A DNA stretch of 63,481 nt from Comamonadaceae bacterium (GTDB lineage: Bacteria > Pseudomonadota > Gammaproteobacteria > Burkholderiales > Burkholderiaceae_C), in assembly GCA_947451385.1 (NCBI GenBank), contig CANFYZ010000007.1, positions 1 to 63,481 of the forward strand, read 5' to 3'. Under the pieces are notes generated by a model. That model was not told the origin of the DNA. It saw only the letters and a program-made list of their open reading frames with translations, and searched no databases. Numbering within the stretch: the stretch's first letter is position 1; the number at the start of each line of letters is the position of its first letter. Shown here one piece after another: positions 19,043-31,664 of this stretch. A program made the position numbers and the translations under genes.

Positions 19043-19825
19043 TTAAATGCTGAACATCATCACCGTGAGGATGAAATCCAGACCCAAAACAGATAACGAG
19101 GAGACCACCACACTGCGCGTGGTGGCACTGGCCACACCTTCGGGCGTGGGCTGCGCGATGTAACCCTGCAGCAAAGCCACAAAGGTCACAGCCACACCAA
19201 ATACCAAGCTCTTGATCAGGCCGTTGCCGACGTCTTTGAAGACATCCACGCCGCCTTGCATCTGGCTCCAAAATGAGCCCGAATCCACGCCAATCAACAG
19301 CACGCCAACGGCGTAGCCCCCCAAAATACCCACCGCACTGAAAACCGCTGTGAGCACGGGCAGCGCCAAAATGCCACCCCACAAACGCGGTGCCAGAATC
19401 CGCAACTCCGGGTCGACCGCCATCATCTCCAGCGCGGTCAATTGCTCACCTGCACGCATCAAGCCAATTTCGGCGGTAATGGACGCACCCGCGCGCCCGG
19501 CAAACAACAGCGCCGCCACCACCGGCCCCAACTCACGCACCAAACTCAGCGCGACCAGCAGCCCCAAGGCCTCGGCCGAGCCGTAGCGTTGCAGCGTGTA
19601 ATAGCCTTGCAGACCCAGCACAAAACCCACGAACAAGCCCGAGACCGTGATGATGGCGAGCGAATAATTGCCCAAAAAATGCACCTGATCGCGCACCAAA
19701 TCAAACCGCTTCAGGCAACGACCCGACAAGGCCAAGAGCCGCCACAGCAAGCGCGCACCATAGCCCCAACCCGCCAAGATTTGGCGGATGGCAAAACCCA
19801 ACTCGGCGGGGTGGTACCACCTCAT
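19043..19825 (-). CDS. mlaE: MlaE permease
   Basis: A 260-residue integral membrane permease of the Mla phospholipid transporter. SLVRELGPVVAALLFAGRAGASITAEIGLMRAGEQLTALEMMAVDP is the hallmark MlaE block. Several membrane segments follow. It overlaps mlaF by ATGA. Confidence 0.95.
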   Translation of the reverse strand: MRWYHPAELGFAIRQILAGWGYGARLLWRLLALSGRCLKRFDLVRDQVHFLGNYSLAIITVSGLFVGFVLGLQGYYTLQRYGSAEALGLLVALSLVRELGPVVAALLFAGRAGASITAEIGLMRAGEQLTALEMMAVDPELRILAPRLWGGILALPVLTAVFSAVGILGGYAVGVLLIGVDSGSFWSQMQGGVDVFKDVGNGLIKSLVFGVAVTFVALLQGYIAQPTPEGVASATTRSVVVSSLSVLGLDFILTVMMFSI

Positions 19826-20628
19826 GGCTGGTCCCCAAAATCGATCTGGGCGCTGACCCCAGGGTAGTGGAAGGGCACAGGCCCTTCACTCAAGGCGTTG
19901 ACAAACTGGTGAATCAGCGGGTCGCTGCAGTTGCGCAACTCGTCGGGTGTGCCTTGGGCAGCGACCTTGCCATTGGCCAACATGATCACATGGTCGGCAA
20001 TGGCAAAGGTTTCGTCCACGTCATGCGACACGACCACACTGGTCACGCCCAGGCTGTCGTTCAGGCGGCGAATCAAGCGGGCCGCCGTGCCCAAGGAGAT
20101 CGGGTCCAAACCGGCAAAGGGTTCGTCGTACATGATCAAGTCCGGGTCCAGCGCAATGGCCCGCGCCAAGGCCACGCGACGACTCATGCCCCCCGAAATT
20201 TCAGAAGGCATCAAATCGCGCGCACCACGCAAGCCCACCGCATCCAACTTCATCAAGACGATGTCTCGGATCAGCACTTCCGACAAAGGCGTGTGTTCTC
20301 GCAAGGGGAAGGCCACATTGTCAAACACCGACATGTCAGTGAACAGGGCACCGAACTGGAACAGCATGCCCATGCGCCTGCGCGCCGCATACAAGTCGGT
20401 CTGGTTCATCTGCGTCACGTCCTGGCCGTCGAACAGCACCTCGCCTTGCTGGGCCCGGTACTGACCACCGATCAAACGCAAGACGGTGGTTTTGCCGCCG
20501 CCCGAAACGCCCATCAAAGCCGTCACTTTCCCGCGGGGCACCTGCATCGACAAGCCGTCCAAGATGACGCGATCGCCATAGCCAAAGCTCAGGTCACGCA
20601 GTTCAACAAGGGAATCAGTGGTGGACAT
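19822..20628 (-). CDS. mlaF: MlaF ATPase
   Basis: A 268-residue ABC ATPase powering Mla lipid transport. Walker A is GVSGGGKTT, signature ISGGMSRRVALARA, Walker B DLIMYDEPFAGLDPIS, and H-loop VVSHDVDE. It is first in mlaFEDACB. The ATG at 20628 has no clear Shine-Dalgarno sequence, and a terminator-like hairpin with its T-run ends only a few bases upstream, so its transcript start must be very close to, or within, that hairpin. Confidence 0.95.
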   Translation of the reverse strand: MSTTDSLVELRDLSFGYGDRVILDGLSMQVPRGKVTALMGVSGGGKTTVLRLIGGQYRAQQGEVLFDGQDVTQMNQTDLYAARRRMGMLFQFGALFTDMSVFDNVAFPLREHTPLSEVLIRDIVLMKLDAVGLRGARDLMPSEISGGMSRRVALARAIALDPDLIMYDEPFAGLDPISLGTAARLIRRLNDSLGVTSVVVSHDVDETFAIADHVIMLANGKVAAQGTPDELRNCSDPLIHQFVNALSEGPVPFHYPGVSAQIDFGDQP

Positions 20629-20632
20629 AAAC

Positions 20633-20669
20633 TTGGAAAAAACAAAAGCCAGCGCAAGCCGGCTTTTGT
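20633..20669 (-). terminator. Rho-independent terminator (end of gltBD transcript), abutting mlaF
   Basis: ACAAAAGCC (20642-20650) and GGCTTTTGT (20661-20669) form a perfect 9-bp stem with a 10-nt loop; on the minus strand the stem is followed by TTTTTCC. It lies downstream of gltD and ends about 5 bp before the mlaF start codon. A second imperfect hairpin (GGACT-GCAA / TTGC-AGAGTCC, around 20721-20750) lies nearer the gltD stop. Confidence 0.7.
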
Positions 20670-20751
20670 GATGATAAAGGATTCAGGTCAACAACCGTCG
20701 ACCCCCATCATTTTAATGCGGACTGCAAAGCCCCTGCCTTGCAGAGTCCGT

Positions 20752-22233
20752 TCAACGCGGCAAATCGCTCGCTCCCATCAGGAATTCGTCAACCGCGCGG
20801 GCCGCTTGGCGCCCCTCGCGAATCGCCCACACCACCAGGGACTGGCCGCGGCGCATGTCGCCTGCGGCAAACACTTTGTTCACGTTGGTGGCGTAGCCGC
20901 CGGTGAACTCGGTGCTGGCTTTGGCGTTGCCCCGCGCGTCTTTGTCTACGCCAAAGGCCTCGAGCACGGTGGCGACCGGATTCACGAAACCCATGGCCAG
21001 CAGCACCAGGTCGGCTTTGTATTCTTTCTCAGTGCCCGCGACCTCGACCATCTTGCCGTCTTTGAACTCCACCTGCACCGTCTTCAGGCCCGTGACCTGG
21101 CCTTTGTCGCCGGTGAACGCCTGAGTGGAAATGGCGAACTCGCGTTTCAGCAAGCCCTTTTCAGCGCTCTCGTCATGGCTGGAGCTGGTGCGCAGCTTCA
21201 TCGGCCAGTAAGGCCAGATCATGGATTTGTTTTCTTTTTCGGGGGGCTCGGGCATGACCTCGAACTGGGTCACGCTCGCAGCACCATGGCGGGTGCTGGT
21301 GCCGACACAGTCCGAGCCGGTGTCGCCACCACCGATGACGATGACGTGTTTGCCATCGGCGCGCAATTGGTCTTTGAACTTGTCTCCGGCATTGACCTTG
21401 TTCTGCTGCGGCAAGAACTCCATGGCGAAGTGGATGCCGCTCAAGTCGCGGCCGGGCACGGGCAAATCGCGCGATTGCTCGGAACCGCCGGTCAACAGCA
21501 CCGCGTCAAACTCTTTTTTCAGCTGCTCGGCCGACACGGTTTCCTTGGCCCAGTTGGTGACCTTGGAATCCTTGGGCCACTCACCCACCAAGACGCTGGT
21601 GCGAATCGTCACGCCTTCGGCTTCGAGCTGCTTGACGCGGCGGTCAATGTGTGACTTTTCCATTTTGAAATCGGGGATACCATAGCGCAGCAAGCCGCCG
21701 ACCCGGTCGTTTTTCTCAAACAAGGTCACGTCATGCCCGGCGCGAGCCAGTTGCTGCGCAGCCGCCATACCGGCAGGGCCGGCACCGATCACCGCCACTT
21801 TTTTGCCGGTCTTGACCTTGGGCGGTTGGGGCTGCACCCAGCCCTCTTCCCAGGCACGGTCAATGATGGCGTGCTCGATCGACTTGATGCCCACCGCCTC
21901 GCCATTGAAGTTCACCACGCAGGCCGCCTCGCAAGGTGCGGGGCAAATGCGACCGGTGAATTCAGGGAAGTTGTTGGTGCTGTGCAGCACCTCGATGGCG
22001 TTTTTCCAATCGTCCGAATACACCAGATCGTTGAAGTCCGGAATGATGTTGTTGACCGGGCAGCCATTGTTGCAAAACGGCGTGCCGCAGTCCATGCAGC
22101 GCGCGGCTTGGGTTTTGGCTTGCTCAGGGCTCAAGCCCACGACAAACTCTTTGTGATGTTTCAGGCGCTCGGTGACGGGCTTGTAGCCCTCTTCGATGCG
22201 CTCAAACTCCATGAAGCCGGTGATTTTTCCCAT
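20752..22233 (-). CDS. gltD: Glutamate synthase, small subunit
   Basis: Supplies electrons from NADPH to GltB via FAD and iron-sulfur clusters. The 493-residue protein has the N-terminal cluster Cys pattern [17 protein letters not shown] and [10 protein letters not shown], the FAD fold [20 protein letters not shown], the NADPH fold [13 protein letters not shown], and the C-terminal [20 protein letters not shown]. It follows gltB by 30 bp. Confidence 0.97.
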   Translation of the reverse strand: MGKITGFMEFERIEEGYKPVTERLKHHKEFVVGLSPEQAKTQAARCMDCGTPFCNNGCPVNNIIPDFNDLVYSDDWKNAIEVLHSTNNFPEFTGRICPAPCEAACVVNFNGEAVGIKSIEHAIIDRAWEEGWVQPQPPKVKTGKKVAVIGAGPAGMAAAQQLARAGHDVTLFEKNDRVGGLLRYGIPDFKMEKSHIDRRVKQLEAEGVTIRTSVLVGEWPKDSKVTNWAKETVSAEQLKKEFDAVLLTGGSEQSRDLPVPGRDLSGIHFAMEFLPQQNKVNAGDKFKDQLRADGKHVIVIGGGDTGSDCVGTSTRHGAASVTQFEVMPEPPEKENKSMIWPYWPMKLRTSSSHDESAEKGLLKREFAISTQAFTGDKGQVTGLKTVQVEFKDGKMVEVAGTEKEYKADLVLLAMGFVNPVATVLEAFGVDKDARGNAKASTEFTGGYATNVNKVFAAGDMRRGQSLVVWAIREGRQAARAVDEFLMGASDLPR

Positions 22234-22263
22234 GATGTTCTTCCTTCAATCGTGACGTTCAGC

Positions 22264-26955
<4,692 letters not shown>

Positions 26956-26989
26956 GGCGCACTCCTAAGGGTTTTTACGCAGATCGAAG

Positions 26990-27018
26990 AGTGTAGTGCA
27001 CAGCACCAACCATGCCAA
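26990..27018 (-). promoter_or_regulatory. Candidate gltB promoter (sigma-70-like, also fits a sigma-54 spacing)
   Basis: On the minus strand TTGGCA (27013-27018) and TACACT (26990-26995) are separated by 17 bp, a fair sigma-70 pair. The same TTGGCA also has its GG exactly 10 bp before a GC (27003-27004), the -24/-12 spacing of sigma-54 promoters. Which form, if either, is used cannot be decided from sequence. Confidence 0.45.
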
Positions 27019-27023
27019 GCTTT

Positions 27024-27042
27024 TTAATCGGGGTCAGATCCC
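27024..27042 (+). repeat. Left 19-bp inverted repeat of the REP/RAYT unit
   Basis: TTAATCGGGGTCAGATCCC pairs with the copy at 27825-27843 (18 of 19 bases, 13 of them contiguous). A degenerate pair of similar GGGG-containing motifs (ACCCGACCCCATAA and TTATTGGGGACAGATTAAAC, about 27058-27093) lies between it and the transposase stop, typical of REP-like palindromes bound by this transposase family. Confidence 0.75.
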
Positions 27043-27087
27043 AATTAATTCAAGCCTAACCCGACCCCATAATTTATTGGGGACAGA

Positions 27088-27783
27088 TTAAACCAATGTC
27101 TTTTTGAAAGGTCGACCCGCCTTGCCGGGCACCAGGCGGCGTGTCGTGGACTGCTGCAGCTCACCGACAAAATCAGGCGAGCCAAGCGCCCAGCCCGACA
27201 AGGCGCTGCGGGTGAGTTGCTCTTTGTCGGACGCGGCCAAACCGGCTTGCACCAGTTCGGCATAGGCTGCCTCACGGGCAAACGGCGTATTCCCCAAGCC
27301 CCAAAACAGGGCATGCGGTGTCACCAATTTATCGCTCACCTGCCCAATACAGTGCCTGTGGCTGGACCATTTGAAATCAGCCGGCTGGGCCACCATGCCC
27401 GCGCGCACCGGGTTCAAGTCGATGTAAACCATGCACGCCAACAAATAGCGCTCACTTTCAATCAGGTTGCTGCGGTAACGCCCTTCCCACAGCGTGCCGG
27501 TGCGCTGGTGCCGCGAATTGAAGTAGCGCACATAGGCCCGGCCCACCGCCTGCATCATCAGCGGCAGCCCGTCATCGGTTGGGGGCGTCAAGAGCAAATG
27601 AAAGTGGTTGTCCATGAGCACCCAGGCATGGATGGCCACTTTGAAGGTCTGCGCGTGCGCCTGCCAGAGCGCCAGCAAGCGCTCGCGGTCGGCATCGTCA
27701 CGCACAATGGCTTGGCGGTCATTGCCGCGCTGAATCACATGGTGCGGATAAGCGGCAACAGTGAGGCGGGGTTGACGCGCCAT
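27088..27783 (-). CDS. REP-associated tyrosine transposase (RAYT, Y1/HUH family)
   Basis: A 231-residue single-stranded DNA transposase-like protein of the TnpA-REP group. The HUH motif is DNHFHLLLTPP near residue 57 and the catalytic Tyr lies in the helix SERYLLACMVYIDLNPVRAGMV. It also has YPHHVIQRGNDRQAIV and WSSHRHCIG. These proteins act on REP palindromes rather than moving as classical IS elements. It lies between the 19-bp inverted repeats at 27024 and 27825. The coding frame is intact, so it may still be active. Confidence 0.9.
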   Translation of the reverse strand: MARQPRLTVAAYPHHVIQRGNDRQAIVRDDADRERLLALWQAHAQTFKVAIHAWVLMDNHFHLLLTPPTDDGLPLMMQAVGRAYVRYFNSRHQRTGTLWEGRYRSNLIESERYLLACMVYIDLNPVRAGMVAQPADFKWSSHRHCIGQVSDKLVTPHALFWGLGNTPFAREAAYAELVQAGLAASDKEQLTRSALSGWALGSPDFVGELQQSTTRRLVPGKAGRPFKKTLV

Positions 27784-27824
27784 AACAAAAAGCGAAAAGC
27801 CAAAGTGGAAAACCTCAGTTTAAC

Positions 27825-27843
27825 GGGATCTGACCCCCATTAA
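27825..27843 (-). repeat. Right 19-bp inverted repeat of the REP/RAYT unit
   Basis: The reverse complement matches 27024-27042 at 18 of 19 positions. A second degenerate motif (ATGGCCCCAATTAAAACC) follows at once, so both ends carry paired REP-like units. Confidence 0.75.
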
Positions 27844-27873
27844 ATGGCCCCAATTAAAACCGTGATGAATGCG

Positions 27874-28434
27874 TCAGTCTTTTCTGTACACCTTGACGCT
27901 GAAAGCATCGGGTGCGGCTTCGCAGGCCATCACGCTGTAGATGTTGTGCAGGTCGATGAAGTAGTAATCAGCACAAGGGCCGCTGCCCCCCTGTTCCTCG
28001 GGTGCGAGGGTCTTGACGACACGGAAGATATTTGGCGGCATTTTCTCCACCACCTGCCAGTTGCGCTTGAAGTCGTCTTTGATGCTTTGCACATCGGCGG
28101 CAGCCAAGGACTGCTTTTGCGCCGATTCGAGCGCGGCTTTTTCGGCTTGTTGCAACTGACCTGCCACCTGGGCTTTGGAGACGGAGCCTTCGTAAAAGGC
28201 CACGCATCCGCTGGGTTTGGCGGGACGGGTGCCCACCCATTTGCACTTGTCGGTGCCCGGATTGAACTGCTGCTCAGAAATACCCAATCGCTGCTTGCTC
28301 TCGGTGAACCAGACACCGATCCAACGGGGGTGGATGGCATCGGCCAAAGCGGCCGTGCCTGCCAAGGCCAGCCAGCCGATGAAAGCCACGCGCAGGGCGC
28401 GAAGCCGCCAAGGCGAATGCACACAAAAACGCAT
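27874..28434 (-). CDS. Secreted hypothetical protein
   Basis: A 186-residue protein I do not recognise. It has a clear signal peptide (LRALRVAFIGWLALAGTAALADA, cleavage after ADA), so it is likely periplasmic. Cys residues in GTDKCKWVG, PSGCVAFY, SGPCADYYF and VMACEAA could form two disulfides. A short alpha-helical stretch (AQVAGQLQQAEKAALESAQKQSLAAADVQSIKDDF) fills the middle. The ATG at 28434 is chosen because it directly precedes the signal peptide. It lies just outside the RAYT unit. Confidence 0.7.
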   Translation of the reverse strand: MRFCVHSPWRLRALRVAFIGWLALAGTAALADAIHPRWIGVWFTESKQRLGISEQQFNPGTDKCKWVGTRPAKPSGCVAFYEGSVSKAQVAGQLQQAEKAALESAQKQSLAAADVQSIKDDFKRNWQVVEKMPPNIFRVVKTLAPEEQGGSGPCADYYFIDLHNIYSVMACEAAPDAFSVKVYRKD

Positions 28435-28474
28435 TGAAATCTCCAAAAGCTGAATGACCCAAACAGCTTTCATT

Positions 28475-29356
28475 TTAGGGGGTGGCACCGGCCACAGGCT
28501 CGGGCAAGCCCGGGAATCGGCTGAGCGCCAACGTGTCCAAACCAAACTCGTGCAGCAAAGCCAACAAGCGCTCGGCGGCCACACGCTTTTTCTGCCCGGT
28601 GTAACGCGCCAAGATCAGCTCGTTTTTCATGCTGTGCTCCCAACCCACCAACTCGGTCACCGTGACTTGGTAGCCCATCGCTTCCAGATACAAACAGCGC
28701 AGCACATTGGTCAACTGGCTGCCCATCTCGCGGGTGTGCAAGGGATGGCGCCACAGCTCAGCCAAGGGTGTGCGCTGCAAATTCAGCGCCTTGTTGTGCC
28801 GCAAGTGCGCCGCCAATTCGGCTTGGCAACAGGGCACCAGCACCATGAAGCGGGCCTTTTTTTGCAAGCCAAAGGCGATGGCATCGTCGGTGGCGGTGTC
28901 ACAGGCGTGCAGGGCCGTGACCACGTCGATGCGCGCAGGCAGCGCGTCTGATTGCGCCGATTGCGCCACCGTCAGATTCAAAAACTGCATGCGCTCAAAG
29001 CCCAAATGCTGGGCCAACGCGCGCGAGGACTCGACCAATTCCGCGCGCGTTTCGATGCCGTAAATCGTGCCCCGCCCCAGCGCCTTGAAAAACAGGTCGT
29101 AAATGATGAAGCCCAAGTACGACTTGCCCGCACCGTGGTCGGCCAAGGTGGGGCCTTGCTCGGTGGCTGGTAACTCTTGCAGCAATTTTTCAATGAACTG
29201 AAACAGGTGATACACCTGCTTGAGCTTGCGCCGCGAGTCTTGGTTCAGCTTGCCCTCGCGGGTCAAGATGTGCAGGGCTTTGAGCAGCTCGATGGACTGG
29301 CCGGGGCGCACTTCGGACGGCAAGGACTCTGCTACAGCGGGTTTTTTTTTAGGCAT
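28475..29356 (-). CDS. SAM-dependent methyltransferase-like protein
   Basis: A 293-residue protein with a Rossmann methyltransferase core. LADHGAGKSYLGFIIYDLF is the SAM-binding glycine loop, ARIDVVTALHACDTATDDAIAFGL the post-II region, and ARFMVLVPCCQAEL is a conserved CC motif. This combination (HACD-TATD, VPCC) is found in the Methyltransf_32 / TRM13-like group, so an RNA substrate is possible but unproven. It follows the DUF4143 ATPase by 7 bp and may be co-transcribed with it. Confidence 0.7.
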   Translation of the reverse strand: MPKKKPAVAESLPSEVRPGQSIELLKALHILTREGKLNQDSRRKLKQVYHLFQFIEKLLQELPATEQGPTLADHGAGKSYLGFIIYDLFFKALGRGTIYGIETRAELVESSRALAQHLGFERMQFLNLTVAQSAQSDALPARIDVVTALHACDTATDDAIAFGLQKKARFMVLVPCCQAELAAHLRHNKALNLQRTPLAELWRHPLHTREMGSQLTNVLRCLYLEAMGYQVTVTELVGWEHSMKNELILARYTGQKKRVAAERLLALLHEFGLDTLALSRFPGLPEPVAGATP

Positions 29357-29363
29357 CTTGGTT

Positions 29364-30557
29364 CTAGCCGTTGTTTTGATCTTGTTGAGTCACCAAGTGC
29401 ATGGCCATCATCAGGTCCACCACCTCAATGCCTTCTTTCATAGGATAGTTGTGCGCAACGGGGGCAACCAACAGCTTTCGCGCAGCCTGTAAATCCGTAG
29501 CAGCCTGATAAAAGCCTTTAGAAACAGTAGGCGCACTGGAGCGCTTGACTTCAATCGTCCATGTTTGCTGGTTTCGGAAAGTCAGCACCAAGTCCACCTC
29601 AGCGCCATTGCTCGTTCGGTAAAAGCTGGCCTCGGCCTGAGGCGCTGCGTTGATCAACTGCTCCACCACAAAGCCTTCCCAGCTTGAACCCGCTATCGGG
29701 TGGCCCAGCACCGCATCGAGATTCGACAAGCCTAATAAAGCATGTACCAACCCACTGTCGCGCACATACACCTTGGGCGAGCGAATCAAACGTTTACCCA
29801 CATTGCCATGCCATGCTGGCAAGCGGCTCACCAGCATCAGATCGCATAACAAGTCGATGTATCGGCTCACAGTTTGGCCGCTGATCGCTAACGCCCCCGC
29901 AAGCTTGGACAGATCCAACAACTCGCCTTGGTGATGCGCCAACATGGTCCACAAGCGTCGCAAGGTCGTCGCGGGTATGCGGGGGCCAAGGGCTGGAATG
30001 TCTTTTTCCAAATAAGTGGCAATGAACACCTCGCGCCACGTCATGCTGTCCGCATCGGTTGGAGCCAACCATGACAAAGGGAACCCGCCGCGCACCCACA
30101 AGGCATTGAGGTCCCCCACGCTGTGAGTGCCCGTGAAAATTTCTGACGCTTGAAGCGGCGGCAGCTCCACATAAGCCACCCGCCCCGCCAAGCTTTCGCT
30201 GGATTGCTGCAACAACACGCCAGTGGCCGAACCCAGCAACAAGAACTGCCCACTGGCTTGGCCCATGCGGCGACGCTGATCAATCACGCCACGCAAAATG
30301 CCAAACAACTCGGGCATGCGCTGCACCTCGTCCAAGATGACCAGCTGCTGGGCATGCGCCATCAAGAAAGCTTCGGGGTCATCCAACTGCCTTTGTGCGG
30401 AAGGCAGCTCAAGGTCTAAATAAAGCGCATCGGGATACAGCGTTTTTTGGGCAAACGCCAACGTGGTTTTGCCCACCTGGCGCGGCCCGAGCAGCCCTAC
30501 GGCAGGAAACTGCTGCAACAGTTGGATGAGCTTTTGCTGGAATTGGCGCGGGTACAT
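29364..30557 (-). CDS. AAA+ ATPase with C-terminal DUF4143 domain
   Basis: A 397-residue protein. Walker A GPRQVGKTT is at about residues 24-32, Walker B QLVILDEVQRMPELF near 75, sensor FLLLGSATG. The C-terminal half is DUF4143 (SKLAGALAISGQTVSRYIDLLCDLMLV, KVYVRDSGLVHALLG, and the nuclease-like GAEVDLVLTFRNQQTWTIEVKRS, which resembles a PD-(D/E)XK core E-V-D ... E-V-K). Family function is poorly understood. No Shine-Dalgarno sequence precedes the ATG: a 37-bp palindrome ends directly at the start codon, so the mRNA is probably leaderless. Confidence 0.85.
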   Translation of the reverse strand: MYPRQFQQKLIQLLQQFPAVGLLGPRQVGKTTLAFAQKTLYPDALYLDLELPSAQRQLDDPEAFLMAHAQQLVILDEVQRMPELFGILRGVIDQRRRMGQASGQFLLLGSATGVLLQQSSESLAGRVAYVELPPLQASEIFTGTHSVGDLNALWVRGGFPLSWLAPTDADSMTWREVFIATYLEKDIPALGPRIPATTLRRLWTMLAHHQGELLDLSKLAGALAISGQTVSRYIDLLCDLMLVSRLPAWHGNVGKRLIRSPKVYVRDSGLVHALLGLSNLDAVLGHPIAGSSWEGFVVEQLINAAPQAEASFYRTSNGAEVDLVLTFRNQQTWTIEVKRSSAPTVSKGFYQAATDLQAARKLLVAPVAHNYPMKEGIEVVDLMMAMHLVTQQDQNNG

Positions 30558-30594
30558 CCATGTATTTTATCCAATTAATGGAGAAAATACATGG
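30558..30594. promoter_or_regulatory. 37-bp near-perfect palindrome abutting the DUF4143 ATPase start codon
   Basis: CCATGTATTTT (30558-30568) pairs with AAAATACATGG (30584-30594); inside it TCCA (30570-30573) pairs with TGGA (30579-30582). Only the 5-nt centre and one A/G position break the symmetry. Its minus-strand half contains TAAAAT, a -10-like hexamer about 8 bp from the ATG, so the palindrome may be promoter and operator in one. An autorepressor site is the simplest reading. Confidence 0.7.
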
Positions 30595-30808
30595 TTATTT
30601 CGAGTTTAAAAACTTTACCTTTGATGGCTACTTGAGTGACGAACACCATTTGCTTTTTTGATGGCTCCATTGCCCATAAGGTGTGGAGCATTCTCAAAAG
30701 CCGGGGCGATTCAAATCAGCGGACACACCCGCCAAGCCGTGGCCCAGTCCTTCGGTCCAATCTACAGCGGCCAAAATTCCCTCACATCATGGCCACTTCA
30801 ACGGGCTT
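30595..30808. other. Non-coding stretch between ATPase palindrome and integron cassette array
   Basis: About 210 bp without a recognisable gene. A plus-strand open frame exists but has no family features and runs antisense into the kinase cassette. The region may be the remnant of an older cassette or of an insertion sequence, since it lies at the distal end of the cassette array. Nothing in it can be assigned. Confidence 0.4.
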
Positions 30809-30863
30809 GTCCAACAAACGGATCAGATCGCGGTTTCGCGCGACCTATCCTTATTCGTTAGAC
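30809..30863 (-). repeat. attC2 recombination site (after kinase-like cassette)
   Basis: Read on the minus strand it opens with GTCTAAC (fits R'' RYYYAAC; 30857-30863) and closes with GTTGGAC (fits R' GTTRRRY; 30809-30815), 55 bp in all, at the short end of the attC range. The two ends pair with one G-T wobble, GGAT/ATCC (30820-30823, 30847-30850) and CGCG/CGCG (30829-30832, 30837-30840) pair inside. The stop codon of the kinase-like gene (TAA) lies within R'', which is common in gene cassettes. Confidence 0.75.
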
Positions 30864-31577
30864 CGGCACACCCAAGCCATGCAATGCTTCATCAATTTTC
30901 CTGTAATAGATCGCCCACTCACCGTCATCAGTTTCGAGGGCGAGCTTCGGACAGTCAAGCACTTCGAACAAGGTGTCGGTCAGACCTCGGTAGTCCCTGT
31001 ACATTGAGATGAGGCCCTCCACCCCTGCGAGTTGCCGTCGCACCGCGTACGGCGAGCGCAATTTCCAACCCAGCTGGTACTCCTTCCAATCGGGACCGCG
31101 CATCTCTAGTATTTTGCGCATCGCATGCTGTAGATCGCGCTGACGGAAGTAAACGACCATCGGGCGCAGTGGAGCAAGAACGTGCATCAGATCGAACATG
31201 TGATCGGAAATTTCGCTCCGCGCCATTTCCATCATGAACAGATTGGTCAAATCACCATGGAACAACTGTCCGTCCATGACAGTCACAAAGTCGTCCTGGA
31301 GTCGATCTGCCACGAAGCGCGCCCACTTCTCACGCACTCGCGCGCCGAGTTCAGCCGTATCAATGTCCATCCAGGGCATGAAAAAATCAGGCAGGTCGTC
31401 AGATGCACGCACAGGGTGCGGATCGGCAGCTTCGGTGTACGTCGCGACCTGTGAGCCCGCTGCGGCGAGCTTCTCACTAAAGCGCCGAGTGGCCGTTGAC
31501 TTCCCCGAACCCATGATGCCTTCGAAGACCACGAGTCGGCACTGGTTGGTCCTAACCGAGGCTGGCATTGATGGCAT
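30858..31577 (-). CDS. Integron cassette 2: P-loop kinase-like protein
   Basis: A 239-residue nucleotide kinase-like protein. Walker A is GIMGSGKST (residues 20-28) after the strand LVVFE. A later DGQLFHGDLTNLFM and a LID-like basic stretch (RQRDLQHAMRKILEMRGPDWKEYQLGWKLR) recall deoxynucleoside or thymidylate kinases, but the substrate cannot be named. Its stop overlaps attC2 and its first ATG (31577) lies inside the R' box of attC1, so the gene fills its cassette exactly. ATG 31568 is an alternative start. Neither start has a Shine-Dalgarno sequence. Confidence 0.75.
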   Translation of the reverse strand: MPSMPASVRTNQCRLVVFEGIMGSGKSTATRRFSEKLAAAGSQVATYTEAADPHPVRASDDLPDFFMPWMDIDTAELGARVREKWARFVADRLQDDFVTVMDGQLFHGDLTNLFMMEMARSEISDHMFDLMHVLAPLRPMVVYFRQRDLQHAMRKILEMRGPDWKEYQLGWKLRSPYAVRRQLAGVEGLISMYRDYRGLTDTLFEVLDCPKLALETDDGEWAIYYRKIDEALHGLGVPV

Positions 31578-31642
31578 TACGTGGAGGTCACCGGCGCTGC
31601 GCGGCTTTATCGCGCAGCGTCCGGTGGACCGCAGGGTTATGC
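31574..31642 (-). repeat. attC1 recombination site (after hypothetical cassette)
   Basis: On the minus strand it opens with GCATAAC (31636-31642) and closes with GTAATGC (31574-31580). The core folds into a strong hairpin: CGCTGCGCG (31595-31603) with CGCGCAGCG (31611-31619), CCGG with CCGG, and GGTCA with T-GACC, interrupted only by unpaired T31620 and G31626. Such asymmetric extrahelical bases are a feature of attC sites. The R' box differs from consensus GTTRRRY by T to A at the third position, so recombination here may be impaired. Confidence 0.8.
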
Positions 31643-31664
31643 GTCGGATACATAAATGCCATTA

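Noticed and set aside
30595..30808. Possible insertion-sequence remnant or third cassette
   Set aside because: No transposase motif, terminal repeat or further attC could be identified by eye; BLASTN would be decisive.
30636..31007. Plus-strand open frame of 123 codons overlapping the kinase-like cassette and attC2
   Set aside because: It crosses the attC site, is antisense to a better gene and has no recognisable features.
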